A stretch of 64,000 nt of DNA from an uncultured Bacteroides sp. (GTDB lineage Bacteria; Bacteroidota; Bacteroidia; Bacteroidales; Bacteroidaceae), in NCBI RefSeq assembly GCF_963677945.1, contig NZ_OY782578.1:2075258-2139257 (forward strand). Reading direction: 5' to 3'. Positions 10,043 through 18,590 of the stretch are shown here, in pieces (position 1 is the stretch's first letter; each line of letters starts with the position of its first letter). The notes under the pieces are model-generated. The model worked only from the letters and a program-made list of their open reading frames with translations. It searched no databases and was not told the origin of the DNA. The translations under genes and the position numbers were made by a program.

Positions 10043-11440
10043 ATGAGAAAAACTTATATTAATATTATCGCAGTCATTTCAATGGCTGCGATAATATCTA
10101 CATTTTCTGCATGCAGTGACAATGATAACCTTGCAACAGATAGTGTAGATACATCATTGCTTTGTTTGAAACAATCTGCCGGTTGCTGGAATGGTTCCGA
10201 TGCTGCCATATCAATGAAAATTGCCTCTTCTGAGAAAAAAGATACAGTTGTTAATTTGAATCTTGCGTTGTATCAGAACAGAGTTGCCGATAAGGATGTT
10301 AATGTTGACCTGATGATTGATAAAGATTCATTAGCCACTTTAATAAGTAATGCAGAAAAAGGCAGTTTGTATGAAAAGGCACAACTCCTTCCAGATAGTT
10401 ATTACGAATTATCGTCTAATCAGCTTTCAATGAAAGCCGGCGAAAAAGAAGGTTCTTCCTTGACAGTAACTATTCATAAAGATAAATTGCTGGCTGATGA
10501 TATTGTAAGAAGAAACGGAAAATTTGTTTTGCCGGTTAAGATTCAGAACTCAACTTCTTATACAATAAATAAGAAAGTAAATTCTTTAATGCTGGTATTT
10601 AAGTTTGCCGATTTCGATGAAACAAAACCAGATCCGGCTATGCCTGAGAGTGAGAAAGATGGCATGCTATTGATTTGGAGTGATGAATTCAATTCTAACA
10701 GTGCTCCTGATTCGAATAACTGGACTTTTGAAAAAGGCTTTGTTCGTAATGAAGAACTGCAATGGTATCAGTCGGATAATGCTCAATGTAAAGATGGTGC
10801 TTTAGTAATTACAGGAAAAAAAGAAAGAGTGCAGAATCCTAATTATGTGGCTGGTAGTTCCAGTTGGAAAACAAGTCGTCAATATGCAGAGTACACTTCT
10901 ACTTCGATGACTACCCATAGTAAGTTCGATTTCCAATACGGACGTCTTGAAGTTAGGGCAAAGATTCCGACAGGGAAAGGTGCCTGGCCAGCTATATGGA
11001 CACTTGGAAATTGGTACGATTGGCCGTCATGCGGTGAAATTGATTTGTTGGAATATTATCTGATAGGCGGTGAACCTTATATTCTGGCTAATACTGCATG
11101 GGGAACAGATAAAGCATGGACTGCTCAGTGGAATTCTGTAAAGACTAAATTCTCTAATTTTACAGCAACGGATGCAGATTGGGCCAAGAAATACCACGTA
11201 TGGCGTATGGATTGGAATGAAGATGAAATAGATCTATATGTAGATGATGTTTTGTATAATACCACAAAACAGTCTCAAACACAGAATGGATCTGCTGCAA
11301 ATTACACATGGCCATTTAAACAAAAACAATATATATTGTTAAACCTGGCTATAGGATCTAATGGGGGCACACCTGCTGATGATGTATTCCCAATGCAATA
11401 TATGATTGATTATGTTAGGGTATATCAAAAGAAATTGTGA
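10043..11440 (+). CDS. GH16 endo-glycanase, surface lipoprotein
   Basis: 465 residues. The lipoprotein signal ends at Cys24 (FSAC), followed by SDNDN, again a surface-export-like tail. Residues about 30-195 look like a Bacteroides DUF1735-type adhesion or binding domain. Residues about 205-465 are a GH16 beta-jelly-roll. The catalytic motif is GEIDLLEYY, with Glu332 as predicted nucleophile and Glu337 as acid/base in the ExDxxE pattern of the laminarinase-like branch. The C-terminus YMIDYVRVYQKK is a standard GH16 last strand. It should cut a beta-1,3-linked backbone (glucan or galactan) at the cell surface. It lies 15 bases after the binding lipoprotein. Confidence 0.93.
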   Translation: MRKTYINIIAVISMAAIISTFSACSDNDNLATDSVDTSLLCLKQSAGCWNGSDAAISMKIASSEKKDTVVNLNLALYQNRVADKDVNVDLMIDKDSLATLISNAEKGSLYEKAQLLPDSYYELSSNQLSMKAGEKEGSSLTVTIHKDKLLADDIVRRNGKFVLPVKIQNSTSYTINKKVNSLMLVFKFADFDETKPDPAMPESEKDGMLLIWSDEFNSNSAPDSNNWTFEKGFVRNEELQWYQSDNAQCKDGALVITGKKERVQNPNYVAGSSSWKTSRQYAEYTSTSMTTHSKFDFQYGRLEVRAKIPTGKGAWPAIWTLGNWYDWPSCGEIDLLEYYLIGGEPYILANTAWGTDKAWTAQWNSVKTKFSNFTATDADWAKKYHVWRMDWNEDEIDLYVDDVLYNTTKQSQTQNGSAANYTWPFKQKQYILLNLAIGSNGGTPADDVFPMQYMIDYVRVYQKKL

Positions 11441-11527
11441 ATATAGATTTTTTGAGTATTGATTAATGTTTTCTTAGGTATTAGTTTTTTATTAGTAAAT
11501 AACATGAAAAAATATAATGATACTGAT

Positions 11528-12355
11528 ATGAAAATGTATAAGCTTTTATTGCTATGTCTTTTTGTTCCAACCTTAGCTTTTGGACAAAAGTGGAAGCTGG
11601 TGTGGAGCGAAGAATTTAATTATAAAGGAAAGCCCAATGAAAAATTTTGGAGCTTTGAGAAAGGATTTGCCCGCAATGAAGAGTTGCAGTGGTATCAGGA
11701 TAAAAATGCATATTGCAAAAAAGGTGTTTTAGTTATAGAAGCACGTAGAGAAAAAGTCCTGAATCCTGAATATAAGAAGGGAGATACTAATTGGAAAACT
11801 TCAAGAGAGTATGCAGAATATACATCTTCTTCTATAAATACCCAGGGTAAAAAGGAATTTTTATACGGACGTGTTGAGGTTAGAGCAAAGATATCTACAG
11901 CATGTGGTTCCTGGCCTGCAATTTGGACTTTAGGTAAAGATAAGGAATGGCCGTCGAACGGTGAAGTTGACTTGATGGAATTTTATCGGATAAACAATGT
12001 TCCTTCTATATTGGCCAATGCTGCATGGGGAACAAATGTGAGATGGAAAGCTAAGTGGGATGGTTCGAATAAACCCTTGAGCCATTTTAAAGAAAAAGAT
12101 GCTGATTGGGCAAGTAAATTTCATATCTGGCGTATGGATTGGGATAAAGATTTTATCCGGTTGTATCTTGATGATGAATTATTGAATGAGATTGATCTTT
12201 CCAAAACGATCAATGCGGATGGTAGTAATGCGTTTCATCAACCTCAATATTTACTTTTAAATCTTGCAATAGGACGTAATGGGGGAGATCCTTCTCAAAC
12301 AAAGTTTCCATTAACCTATGAAATAGATTACGTGCGGATTTATCAGCAAAAATAG
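11528..12355 (+). CDS. GH16 endo-glycanase, secreted
   Basis: 275 residues from the ATG at 11528, chosen because it starts a normal signal peptide ending AFGQ. The same frame opens earlier, at 11459 and 11504, but those starts bury the signal. The GH16 domain fills the mature protein. The motif NGEVDLMEFY gives Glu146 and Glu151 as the catalytic pair. It is clearly similar to the preceding GH16 over the catalytic domain (WKTSR-YAEYTS, WPAIWTLG, HIWRMDW) but lacks the lipobox and N-terminal domain. It looks like a duplicated enzyme moved to the periplasm to finish what the surface enzyme begins. The gap to the preceding gene is 87 bases. Confidence 0.93.
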   Translation: MKMYKLLLLCLFVPTLAFGQKWKLVWSEEFNYKGKPNEKFWSFEKGFARNEELQWYQDKNAYCKKGVLVIEARREKVLNPEYKKGDTNWKTSREYAEYTSSSINTQGKKEFLYGRVEVRAKISTACGSWPAIWTLGKDKEWPSNGEVDLMEFYRINNVPSILANAAWGTNVRWKAKWDGSNKPLSHFKEKDADWASKFHIWRMDWDKDFIRLYLDDELLNEIDLSKTINADGSNAFHQPQYLLLNLAIGRNGGDPSQTKFPLTYEIDYVRIYQQK

Positions 12356-12408
12356 GAATCCGGTTTATTAATTTGAGTTGTTTCCAGGGTTTAGAATAAC
12401 TTTCTTTC

Positions 12409-12449
12409 AGAGGTTGCCTGATACTTGTTGTCATTGGCAACCTCTTTTC
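12409..12449 (+). terminator. Intrinsic terminator after the second GH16 gene
   Basis: AGAGGTTGCC (12409-12418) pairs perfectly with GGCAACCTCT (12436-12445), a 10-bp stem with a 17-base loop, followed by TTTTCTTT. It lies 54 bases after the GH16 stop codon and probably ends the SusC/D-GH16 transcript. The rest of the 312-base gap (12356-12667) holds a TAnnTTTG box and nothing else recognised. Confidence 0.8.
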
Positions 12450-12635
12450 TTTAGTACGTATTTATTTATTAAAGAAGTTATCTTTTTCTTTTGCTATATC
12501 TTTCTATATAAGGATTTCTGGAAACTATAACTATGTGAACTAGAATTATAGTTCTTTTATGTGTAAGTATTGGAGAATTGTCTAAAAACGGAACTTAAAG
12601 AGCTATTTTTAGTGCATTTACATAATTTGAGAGTC

Positions 12636-12643
12636 TATATTTG
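12636..12643 (+). promoter_or_regulatory. Candidate Bacteroides -7 box for the GH43 gene
   Basis: TATATTTG matches the Bacteroides -7 consensus TAnnTTTG and lies 24 bases before the ATG. No TTTG box is found 19-21 bases upstream, so the promoter may need an activator. The strong terminator upstream supports a separate transcription start here. Confidence 0.5.
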
Positions 12644-12667
12644 CGTATAATATTTAAATTTTAATGA

Positions 12668-13810
12668 ATGAGATATAAGAGTCTTTTTAGAATTATCACT
12701 CCTGTTTTAATGGCTTGTGTAGCCTTTTTCAGTGTTCAGGTTGGTGCAGTAAATAAATCATTTTATCCAGGTAAGTTATGGCCCGATGATAAAGGTGTTC
12801 ATGTTAATGCTCATGGAGGTGGAACTTTATATTTTCAGGGTAAGTATTATTGGTTTGGAGAGTTCAAAAGCGAAAATACCAGTAGTGCTTTAGTTGGAGT
12901 AACCTGCTATTCTTCTTCCGATCTTTATAACTGGGAAAAACAGGGGATTGCTTTAAATGTTGAAGATGATGAGAAGAGCGATATAACTAAAGGTTGTATT
13001 ATTGAACGTCCTAAGGTTGTATATAATAAGAAGACGGATAAGTTTGTGATGTGGTTTCACCTGGAACTGAAGGGACAAGGATATGCTGCTGCACGAGTTG
13101 GTGTTGCTGTGAGTAATAAGATAACCGGACCATATAAGTTCATTCGTTCGTTTCGTTCCAATCCAGGAATCTATCCATTGAATATGACGGATGAACAGAA
13201 GAAACTTTCTTTGAATACTGAAGATTATAAAGATTGGTGGACTCCGCAATGGTACAAGGCTGTTGATAATGGCTTGTTTACAAAAAGAGATTTAAAGGAT
13301 GGGCAGATGTCTCGAGATATGACAATTTACGTGGACGACGACGGAAAGGCTTACCATATTTATTCGTCTGAAGAGAATCTGACTCTCCAGATTGCCGAAT
13401 TGACTGACGATTATTTAGGTCACTCCGGAAAATATATTCGTATTTTCCCTGGTGGACACAATGAGGCTCCGGCAATATTCAAGAAGGATGGTGTGTACTG
13501 GATGATTACTTCCGGTTGTACCGGCTGGGACCCTAACGAGGCTCGTATGTTTTCTGCTACAAATATCTGGGGACCGTGGAAAAAGTATCCTAATCCTTGT
13601 GTTGGAAATGATGCTAAACTGACTTTCCATTCTCAAAGCACTTTTATACAAAAAGTGGAAGGCAAAAAAGATGCTTATATCTTTATGGCAGACAGATGGA
13701 CGCCTAAACATCCTATCGATGCCCGTTATATATGGCTACCCATTCTCTTTGAAAATGGTAAACCAGTTTTGAAATGGTATGACCAATGGAATCTCAGCAT
13801 TTTCAAATAG
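12668..13810 (+). CDS. GH43-family glycosidase, resembling exo-beta-1,3-galactanase subfamilies
   Basis: 380 residues with a signal peptide (cleavage near residue 28, VGA-VNKSF). The five-bladed propeller start VNAHGGGTLYFQGKYYWFGE and the segment IIERPKVVYNKKTDKFVMWFH are typical of GH43 proteins near subfamilies 24 and 34, which include exo-beta-1,3-galactanases. The subfamily is assigned from memory of these motifs and needs a profile search. If correct, the enzyme would remove galactose from a beta-1,3-galactan chain in the periplasm, which would point to arabinogalactan as the substrate of the locus. No extra CBM is present; the protein is the catalytic domain alone. Confidence 0.85.
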   Translation: MRYKSLFRIITPVLMACVAFFSVQVGAVNKSFYPGKLWPDDKGVHVNAHGGGTLYFQGKYYWFGEFKSENTSSALVGVTCYSSSDLYNWEKQGIALNVEDDEKSDITKGCIIERPKVVYNKKTDKFVMWFHLELKGQGYAAARVGVAVSNKITGPYKFIRSFRSNPGIYPLNMTDEQKKLSLNTEDYKDWWTPQWYKAVDNGLFTKRDLKDGQMSRDMTIYVDDDGKAYHIYSSEENLTLQIAELTDDYLGHSGKYIRIFPGGHNEAPAIFKKDGVYWMITSGCTGWDPNEARMFSATNIWGPWKKYPNPCVGNDAKLTFHSQSTFIQKVEGKKDAYIFMADRWTPKHPIDARYIWLPILFENGKPVLKWYDQWNLSIFK

Positions 13811-13852
13811 AATAGTATTTATAACTTAAAATAAAACTCTTTTGAATTATTT

Positions 13853-13893
13853 GTGGAGTAAAGATTGTCTTTTAAAGTATATCTTTGCTCCAC
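13853..13893. promoter_or_regulatory. Inverted repeat overlapping a TAnnTTTG box upstream of the GH2 gene
   Basis: GTGGAGTAAAGA (13853-13864) and TCTTTGCTCCAC (13882-13893) are complementary at 11 of 12 positions, with a 17-base loop. The right arm overlaps TATCTTTG (13880-13887), a match to the Bacteroides -7 consensus, 39 bases before the GH2 ATG. It could be an operator over a promoter or a terminator of the GH43 transcript; the T-rich tail is weak, which favours the operator reading. Confidence 0.5.
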
Positions 13894-13926
13894 TATTTTA
13901 TAAAAAGAACCTTAAAGAATAAGATT

Positions 13927-15732
13927 ATGAGGAAATTAATGCTGGTTTTATTCGCATGTATCTCTGCACTTTCGCTGGTGAAAGCTGACACGATACTGAA
14001 TAATGTATACGCACGCCACACACAATCACTAAACGGATCCTGGAATTCCATAGTGGATCCCTTCGACAATGGGTATTATGACTATAGGCTTAATGTAAGT
14101 AACAACGGCTTTTTTAAAAATCAAAAGGCAAAATCTAAATCGGACTTGGTGGAGTATAATTTTGATACTGCTCCACTGATCAAAGTTCCGGGTGACTGGA
14201 ATACGCAAGATGATAAACTATTCTTTTACGAAGGTAGTGTTTGGTACAAGAAAGACTTTAATTATACTCCAAAAGCGGGTACCAAAGCATTCCTTTATTT
14301 TGGTGCTGTGAACTATTTCTGTAATGTTTATCTGAATGGAGAACAGATTGGAACTCACGAAGGCGGATTTACTCCTTTTAATTTTGATGTGACCAACAAA
14401 CTAAAAGAGGGAAGTAACTTTGTGATTCTTCGTGTGAATAATGAACGTAAACCGGAAGGTGTGCCAACGGTGAATTCCGACTGGTGGAACTACGGAGGAA
14501 TTACCCGGGACGTATTGTTGGTTGAAACTCCTGATGTTTTTGTAGACGATTATCTGGTTCAACTTCCCAAAGGAAGCTATGACAAGGTGGAAGGTTACGT
14601 TCAGCTAAATGAAAAGAAGGCTGGGGTAGAAGTTTCTGTAGAGATTCCTGAGCTAAAAATTCAGAAGAAATTGGTGACCGATGCTGAGGGAAAAGCGGTA
14701 TTTGCTTTAAAAGCTAAACCAAAACTATGGTCGCCTGAATCTCCAAAACTGTATGATGTTGTAATTCGTAACGGTGAAGATGTACTGAATGATAAGATTG
14801 GTTTCCGCCAGATAGAGACACAAGGGAAAAGTATCCTGCTGAACGGTAAGAAGACTTTCCTTAGAGGTATATCCATTCACGAAGAGGCTCCTTACCGTCA
14901 GGGACGAGTTTTCTCGAAAGAGGAATCAATGCTTCTGTTAAGCTGGGCAAAAGAAATGGGATGCAACTTTGTTCGCTTGGCTCATTACCCGCACAATGAA
15001 TTTATGGTTCGTGCCGCTGAAGAGATGGGGCTAATGGTTTGGAGTGAAATTCCGGTTTACTGGACTATTCACTGGAGCAATCCCGATACTTACAAGAATG
15101 CTTCCACACAATTAAATGATATGATGGAACGCGACAAGAATCGTTGCGGCATTATAATCTGGTCGGTTGCCAACGAAACTCCGCACAGCGATGCACGCGA
15201 TAAGTTCCTTGCCGATCTTGCTGCTCAGGTTCGTGCAAAAGACAACACTCGCTTGCTAAGCATGGCTATGGAAGTAACCGGAACAAAAGGAAACGTGAGT
15301 CAGGTAAAAGATTATATGAGCAAGTATGTAGATATTATCAGTTTCAACAATTACCTGGGATGGTATGGTGGAACTCCGGAAGATTGCAAAACCCGCCAAT
15401 GGGATATTCCGTATGACAAACCATTCTTCATTAGCGAATTCGGAGGAGGAGCATTACAAGGCAAGCACGGCGACAAAACAGAACGTTGGACGGAAGAGTA
15501 TCAGGAAGAACTTTATAAAAACACGCTCGATATGTATAACCGCGTTGATGGATTTGCCGGAACTTCTCCATGGATTTTGATGGATTTCCGCTCATCACGT
15601 CGTCAATTAAACGGTATCCAGGATTTCTTCAATCGTAAAGGAGTAATCTCTGAAAGAGGTATGAAGAAGAAAGCATTCTATGTGCTTCAGAACTTCTATA
15701 AGATGAAAAAGGAACAAGAACTGAAACATTAA
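13927..15732 (+). CDS. GH2-family glycosidase (beta-glucuronidase or beta-galactosidase-like)
   Basis: 601 residues from the ATG at 13927, selected because it begins a signal peptide (ending VKADT). The in-frame ATG at 13885 adds 14 basic and hydrophobic residues before it. Order: jelly-roll sugar-binding domain (about residues 25-200, with PGDWNTQ and WYKKDF), immunoglobulin-like domain (about 200-300), then the TIM barrel. The acid/base is Glu417 in SVANETPHSD and the nucleophile Glu504 in FISEFGGG. The length of about 600 fits beta-glucuronidase-type GH2 proteins rather than the 1000-residue LacZ type. Arabinogalactan side chains carry glucuronic acid, so either activity would fit the locus. 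It is probably periplasmic. Confidence 0.92.
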   Translation: MRKLMLVLFACISALSLVKADTILNNVYARHTQSLNGSWNSIVDPFDNGYYDYRLNVSNNGFFKNQKAKSKSDLVEYNFDTAPLIKVPGDWNTQDDKLFFYEGSVWYKKDFNYTPKAGTKAFLYFGAVNYFCNVYLNGEQIGTHEGGFTPFNFDVTNKLKEGSNFVILRVNNERKPEGVPTVNSDWWNYGGITRDVLLVETPDVFVDDYLVQLPKGSYDKVEGYVQLNEKKAGVEVSVEIPELKIQKKLVTDAEGKAVFALKAKPKLWSPESPKLYDVVIRNGEDVLNDKIGFRQIETQGKSILLNGKKTFLRGISIHEEAPYRQGRVFSKEESMLLLSWAKEMGCNFVRLAHYPHNEFMVRAAEEMGLMVWSEIPVYWTIHWSNPDTYKNASTQLNDMMERDKNRCGIIIWSVANETPHSDARDKFLADLAAQVRAKDNTRLLSMAMEVTGTKGNVSQVKDYMSKYVDIISFNNYLGWYGGTPEDCKTRQWDIPYDKPFFISEFGGGALQGKHGDKTERWTEEYQEELYKNTLDMYNRVDGFAGTSPWILMDFRSSRRQLNGIQDFFNRKGVISERGMKKKAFYVLQNFYKMKKEQELKH

Positions 15733-15760
15733 CAAATCTCTCTAGTAATATTTTTGTTTT

Positions 15761-15862
15761 GATGTATATCTAAGTGTGTTTTTGATGTACATCAAAGTAT
15801 GCTTTAGATATACATCAAACTACTATTATGATGTACATCAAAATAGTATTGAGACCCGGGTC
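15761..15862. repeat. Palindromic-word array with exact 23-base period (array 1)
   Basis: Five 10-base words start at 15761, 15784, 15807, 15830 and 15853, each exactly 23 bases apart: GATGTATATC, GATGTACATC, GATATACATC, GATGTACATC, GACCCGGGTC. Words 2, 4 and 5 are perfect palindromes; words 1 and 3 are reverse complements of each other. The 13-base spacers vary. It lies after the GH2 gene, outside any reading frame. Function unknown. Confidence 0.85.
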
Positions 15863-15897
15863 TAAAATAAAATCTCCCAGCATTGATTTTAAAAACA

Positions 15898-16031
15898 GCC
15901 TGCAGTAGTTTGAGTTTTACTGCAATAGGTATTTTGATATAGTTTTTTCGGATTAACACAAAAATAATATAGTTACCCGCTATATTATTAATTTTTACTC
16001 ATAGAAAACTCAAGTAAAAACACACTGCAGG
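15898..16031. repeat. Large nested inverted repeat
   Basis: CCTGCAGT (15899-15906) pairs with ACTGCAGG (16024-16031), TTGAGTTTT (from 15910) with AAAACTCAA further in, and AATAATATAG (15963-15972) with CTATATTATT (15980-15989) at the centre. TGCAGTA can also fold back locally on TACTGCA. The CTGCAGTA word is shared with the hairpin family found near 50-60 kb. It may be a decayed mobile repeat or a structured RNA. Confidence 0.6.
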
Positions 16032-16040
16032 TTGAAAAAT

Positions 16041-16084
16041 AAAAAAGAGCCACGGATTACTTTGTAATTCGTGGCTCTTTTTTT
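16041..16084. terminator. Strong bidirectional intrinsic terminator
   Basis: AAAAAAGAGCCACG (16041-16054) pairs with CGTGGCTCTTTTTT (16070-16083), and the stem extends inward by several A-T pairs around a small loop. T and A runs on both sides allow termination in either direction. It stands 42 bases before pepT and separates the polysaccharide locus from the housekeeping genes. TACCTTTA just after it (16084-16091) is one base from the -7 consensus and could start pepT. Confidence 0.85.
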
Positions 16085-16126
16085 ACCTTTACATGCAGTA
16101 TAAAAACAACATAAAAATTTAATTAT

Positions 16127-17350
16127 ATGACTTTAGTAGAACATTTTTTTAAATATGTCAGTTTTGACACCCAATCGGATGAGCTAACCGGGCTAACTCC
16201 AAGCACTCCGGGACAGATGATTTTCGCAGAATATCTTAAAACAGAACTGGAAGCTATGGGGCTGGAAGATATATCTCTAGACAACTATGGTTATCTTTTT
16301 GCTACACTTCCTGCAAACATCGATAAGAAAGTTCCAACCATCGGATTCATTGCACACATGGACACAAGTCCTGATATGAGCGGCAAACACGTTAGCCCAC
16401 GTATCGTTGAAAAGTATGACGGAAAAGATATTCTTCTTTGCAAGGAAGACAGAGTAATTCTTTCTCCGGAAATGTTTCCTGAACTGTTGGATCATAAAGG
16501 AGAAGACCTGATTGTAACCGACGGAAAAACTCTTCTTGGTGCAGATGATAAGGCTGGTATTGCAGAAATACTTACTGCCATTGCTTATTTGCAGGCACAC
16601 CCTGAAATTAAACACGGAAAGATTCGTATTGGATTTAATCCCGATGAAGAAATTGGAGAAGGAGCGCATAAGTTTGATGTGGATAAATTTGGTTGCGACT
16701 GGGCTTACACCATGGATGGTGGTGAAGTAGGCGAACTTGAATTTGAAAACTTCAATGCAGCTTCGGCTAAGGTTACTTTCAAAGGCCGTAACGTTCATCC
16801 GGGATATGCAAAGCATAAAATGGTTAACTCCATACGTATTGCCAATCAATTCATATCAATGTTCCCTCGCCATGAATCTCCTGAACATACAGAAGGTTAC
16901 GAAGGTTTCTATCACCTGATTGGTGTTAACGGAACGGTGGAACAAACTACAGTTTCTTATATTATCCGTGATCACGATCGTTCAAAATTTGAAAATCGCA
17001 AGACAGAAGTTGAACACCTGGTTCGCAAAATCAATTCAGAGTTTGGTGAAGGAACTGCAACTCTTGAATTAAAGGATCAGTATTACAACATGCGCGAAAA
17101 GATTGAACCGGTAATGCACATTATCGATACTGCCTTTGCTGCAATGAAAGCTGTAGGAGTAGAACCTAAGGTAAGAGCTATCCGTGGAGGAACAGACGGA
17201 GCACAACTCTCATTCAAAGGTTTGCCTTGTCCAAACATCTTTGCCGGAGGCTTGAATTTCCATGGCCGTTATGAATTTGTACCTGTACAGTCCATGGAAA
17301 AAGCAACCAAAGTGATTATTAAAATAGCTGAGCTTGTAGCTAGCAAATAA
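16127..17350 (+). CDS. pepT: Peptidase T (tripeptide aminopeptidase)
   Basis: 407 residues, the usual PepT length. This is an M20B metallopeptidase that removes the N-terminal residue from tripeptides in the cytoplasm using two zinc ions. Visible ligands and catalytic residues: HMDTSPD (about residue 78), LLGADDKAG (about 139), NPDEEIGEG (about 174, containing the general base Glu) and [18 protein letters not shown] near the C-terminus with the final His in [10 protein letters not shown]. No signal peptide is present. It lies 21 bases upstream of gcvT, the same pairing seen in other Bacteroides genomes, and the two are probably cotranscribed. Confidence 0.97.
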   Translation: MTLVEHFFKYVSFDTQSDELTGLTPSTPGQMIFAEYLKTELEAMGLEDISLDNYGYLFATLPANIDKKVPTIGFIAHMDTSPDMSGKHVSPRIVEKYDGKDILLCKEDRVILSPEMFPELLDHKGEDLIVTDGKTLLGADDKAGIAEILTAIAYLQAHPEIKHGKIRIGFNPDEEIGEGAHKFDVDKFGCDWAYTMDGGEVGELEFENFNAASAKVTFKGRNVHPGYAKHKMVNSIRIANQFISMFPRHESPEHTEGYEGFYHLIGVNGTVEQTTVSYIIRDHDRSKFENRKTEVEHLVRKINSEFGEGTATLELKDQYYNMREKIEPVMHIIDTAFAAMKAVGVEPKVRAIRGGTDGAQLSFKGLPCPNIFAGGLNFHGRYEFVPVQSMEKATKVIIKIAELVASK

Positions 17351-17371
17351 GAATATAAAAAATCTAATACT

Positions 17372-18457
17372 ATGAAAACCACACCATTTACTGACAAACA
17401 CATTTCTTTAGGTGCAAAGATGCACGAATTTGCCGGCTATAATATGCCGATTGAATACTCCGGAATTATAGACGAACACCTTACCGTTTGCAATGGAGTG
17501 GGGGTGTTTGATGTTTCTCACATGGGTGAATTCTGGGTAAAAGGTCCCAATGCTCTTGCTTTTCTGCAAAAAGTTACTTCCAATAACGTAGCTGCATTGA
17601 CTATAGGCAAAGCACAGTATACTTGTTTCCCAAACGAAGACGGTGGTATTGTGGATGATTTGCTGGTTTATTATTATGAACCTGAAAAATATATGTTGGT
17701 GGTTAATGCCTCTAACATAGAAAAAGACTGGAACTGGTGCGTGAGTCATAATACAGTGGGTGCAGAACTGGAAAATGCTTCCGATAAAATGGCTCAGCTT
17801 GCTGTTCAGGGACCAAAGGCTATTGAAGTGTTGCAGAAACTAACATCTGTGAATCTGTCAGAAATTCCATATTACTCCTTTACAACTGGTGAGTTTGCCG
17901 GATATGAGAATGTGATTATCTCAAATACCGGGTATACCGGTGCTGGCGGATTTGAACTTTATTTCTATCCTGATTGTGCAAATAGAATATGGAACACAAT
18001 TTTTGAAGTCGGTGCTGAATATGGGATAAAGCCAATTGGTTTAGGTGCGCGTGATACACTTCGCCTTGAAATGGGATTCTGTCTTTATGGAAATGATTTG
18101 AGCGATACTACATCACCATTGGAAGCAGGATTGGGATGGATCACTAAATTTGTAGATGGCAAGGATTTCACTAACCGTGCATTCCTTGAAAAACAAAAAA
18201 CAGAAGGCGTAACCCGTAAACTGGTTGCGTTTGAAGTGGTAGATAAAGGTATTCCCCGTCATGGATACGAATTGGTAAATGCAGAAGGAGAAAAGATTGG
18301 TGAAGTTACTTCCGGAACAATCTCGCCTACTCGTAAGATTGGTATTGGAATGGGGTATGTAAAGGCTGACTACTCTAAACCGGGAACTGAAATATTTATT
18401 AGCATTCGCGGAAAAGGAATCAAAGCTGTGGTTGTAAAACCTCCTTTTAGAAAATAA
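17372..18457 (+). CDS. gcvT: Glycine cleavage system aminomethyltransferase (T protein)
   Basis: 361 residues, full length for GcvT. It transfers the methylene of the aminomethyl group on lipoyl-GcvH to tetrahydrofolate, releasing ammonia. Recognisable parts are [13 protein letters not shown] near residue 50, [16 protein letters not shown] (about 185-200) and the C-terminal [21 protein letters not shown]. The other glycine-cleavage genes (gcvH, gcvP) are not in the window. Transcription probably ends at the hairpin 31 bases downstream. Confidence 0.98.
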   Translation: MKTTPFTDKHISLGAKMHEFAGYNMPIEYSGIIDEHLTVCNGVGVFDVSHMGEFWVKGPNALAFLQKVTSNNVAALTIGKAQYTCFPNEDGGIVDDLLVYYYEPEKYMLVVNASNIEKDWNWCVSHNTVGAELENASDKMAQLAVQGPKAIEVLQKLTSVNLSEIPYYSFTTGEFAGYENVIISNTGYTGAGGFELYFYPDCANRIWNTIFEVGAEYGIKPIGLGARDTLRLEMGFCLYGNDLSDTTSPLEAGLGWITKFVDGKDFTNRAFLEKQKTEGVTRKLVAFEVVDKGIPRHGYELVNAEGEKIGEVTSGTISPTRKIGIGMGYVKADYSKPGTEIFISIRGKGIKAVVVKPPFRK

Positions 18458-18487
18458 ATTTTGTGATTTATTATAGTTAAGAATCAG

Positions 18488-18525
18488 GCGATATTGTAGC
18501 TAAATGCTATAATATCGCTTTTTTT
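18488..18525 (+). terminator. Intrinsic terminator after gcvT
   Basis: A 13-bp stem formed by GCGATATTGTAGC (18488-18500) and GCTATAATATCGC (18506-18518) with one G-T pair and a 5-base loop, followed by TTTTTTT. Confidence 0.88.
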
Positions 18526-18560
18526 AATGTCTGAAACTTTCCTTTCTGCTCGGAAAAAAG

Positions 18561-18568
18561 TATATTTG
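18561..18568 (+). promoter_or_regulatory. Candidate -7 box for the Kef-type antiporter
   Basis: TATATTTG matches TAnnTTTG and lies 23 bases before the ATG, just after the gcvT terminator. A good -33 TTTG is not visible at the usual distance. Confidence 0.45.
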
Positions 18569-18590
18569 TGAAAACTAATCTGAAAATACG

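Noticed and set aside
15761..15862. CRISPR interpretation of the 23-base arrays (also at 30657) and of the 68-base repeat
   Set aside because: Repeat words of 10 bases vary between units and spacers are 13 bases; the 68-base copies have no constant repeat with unique spacers; there are no cas genes in the window.
16277..16849. A 190-codon open frame on the minus strand
   Set aside because: It lies fully inside pepT, which has complete family motifs on the plus strand; the minus-strand translation shows no recognisable protein pattern.
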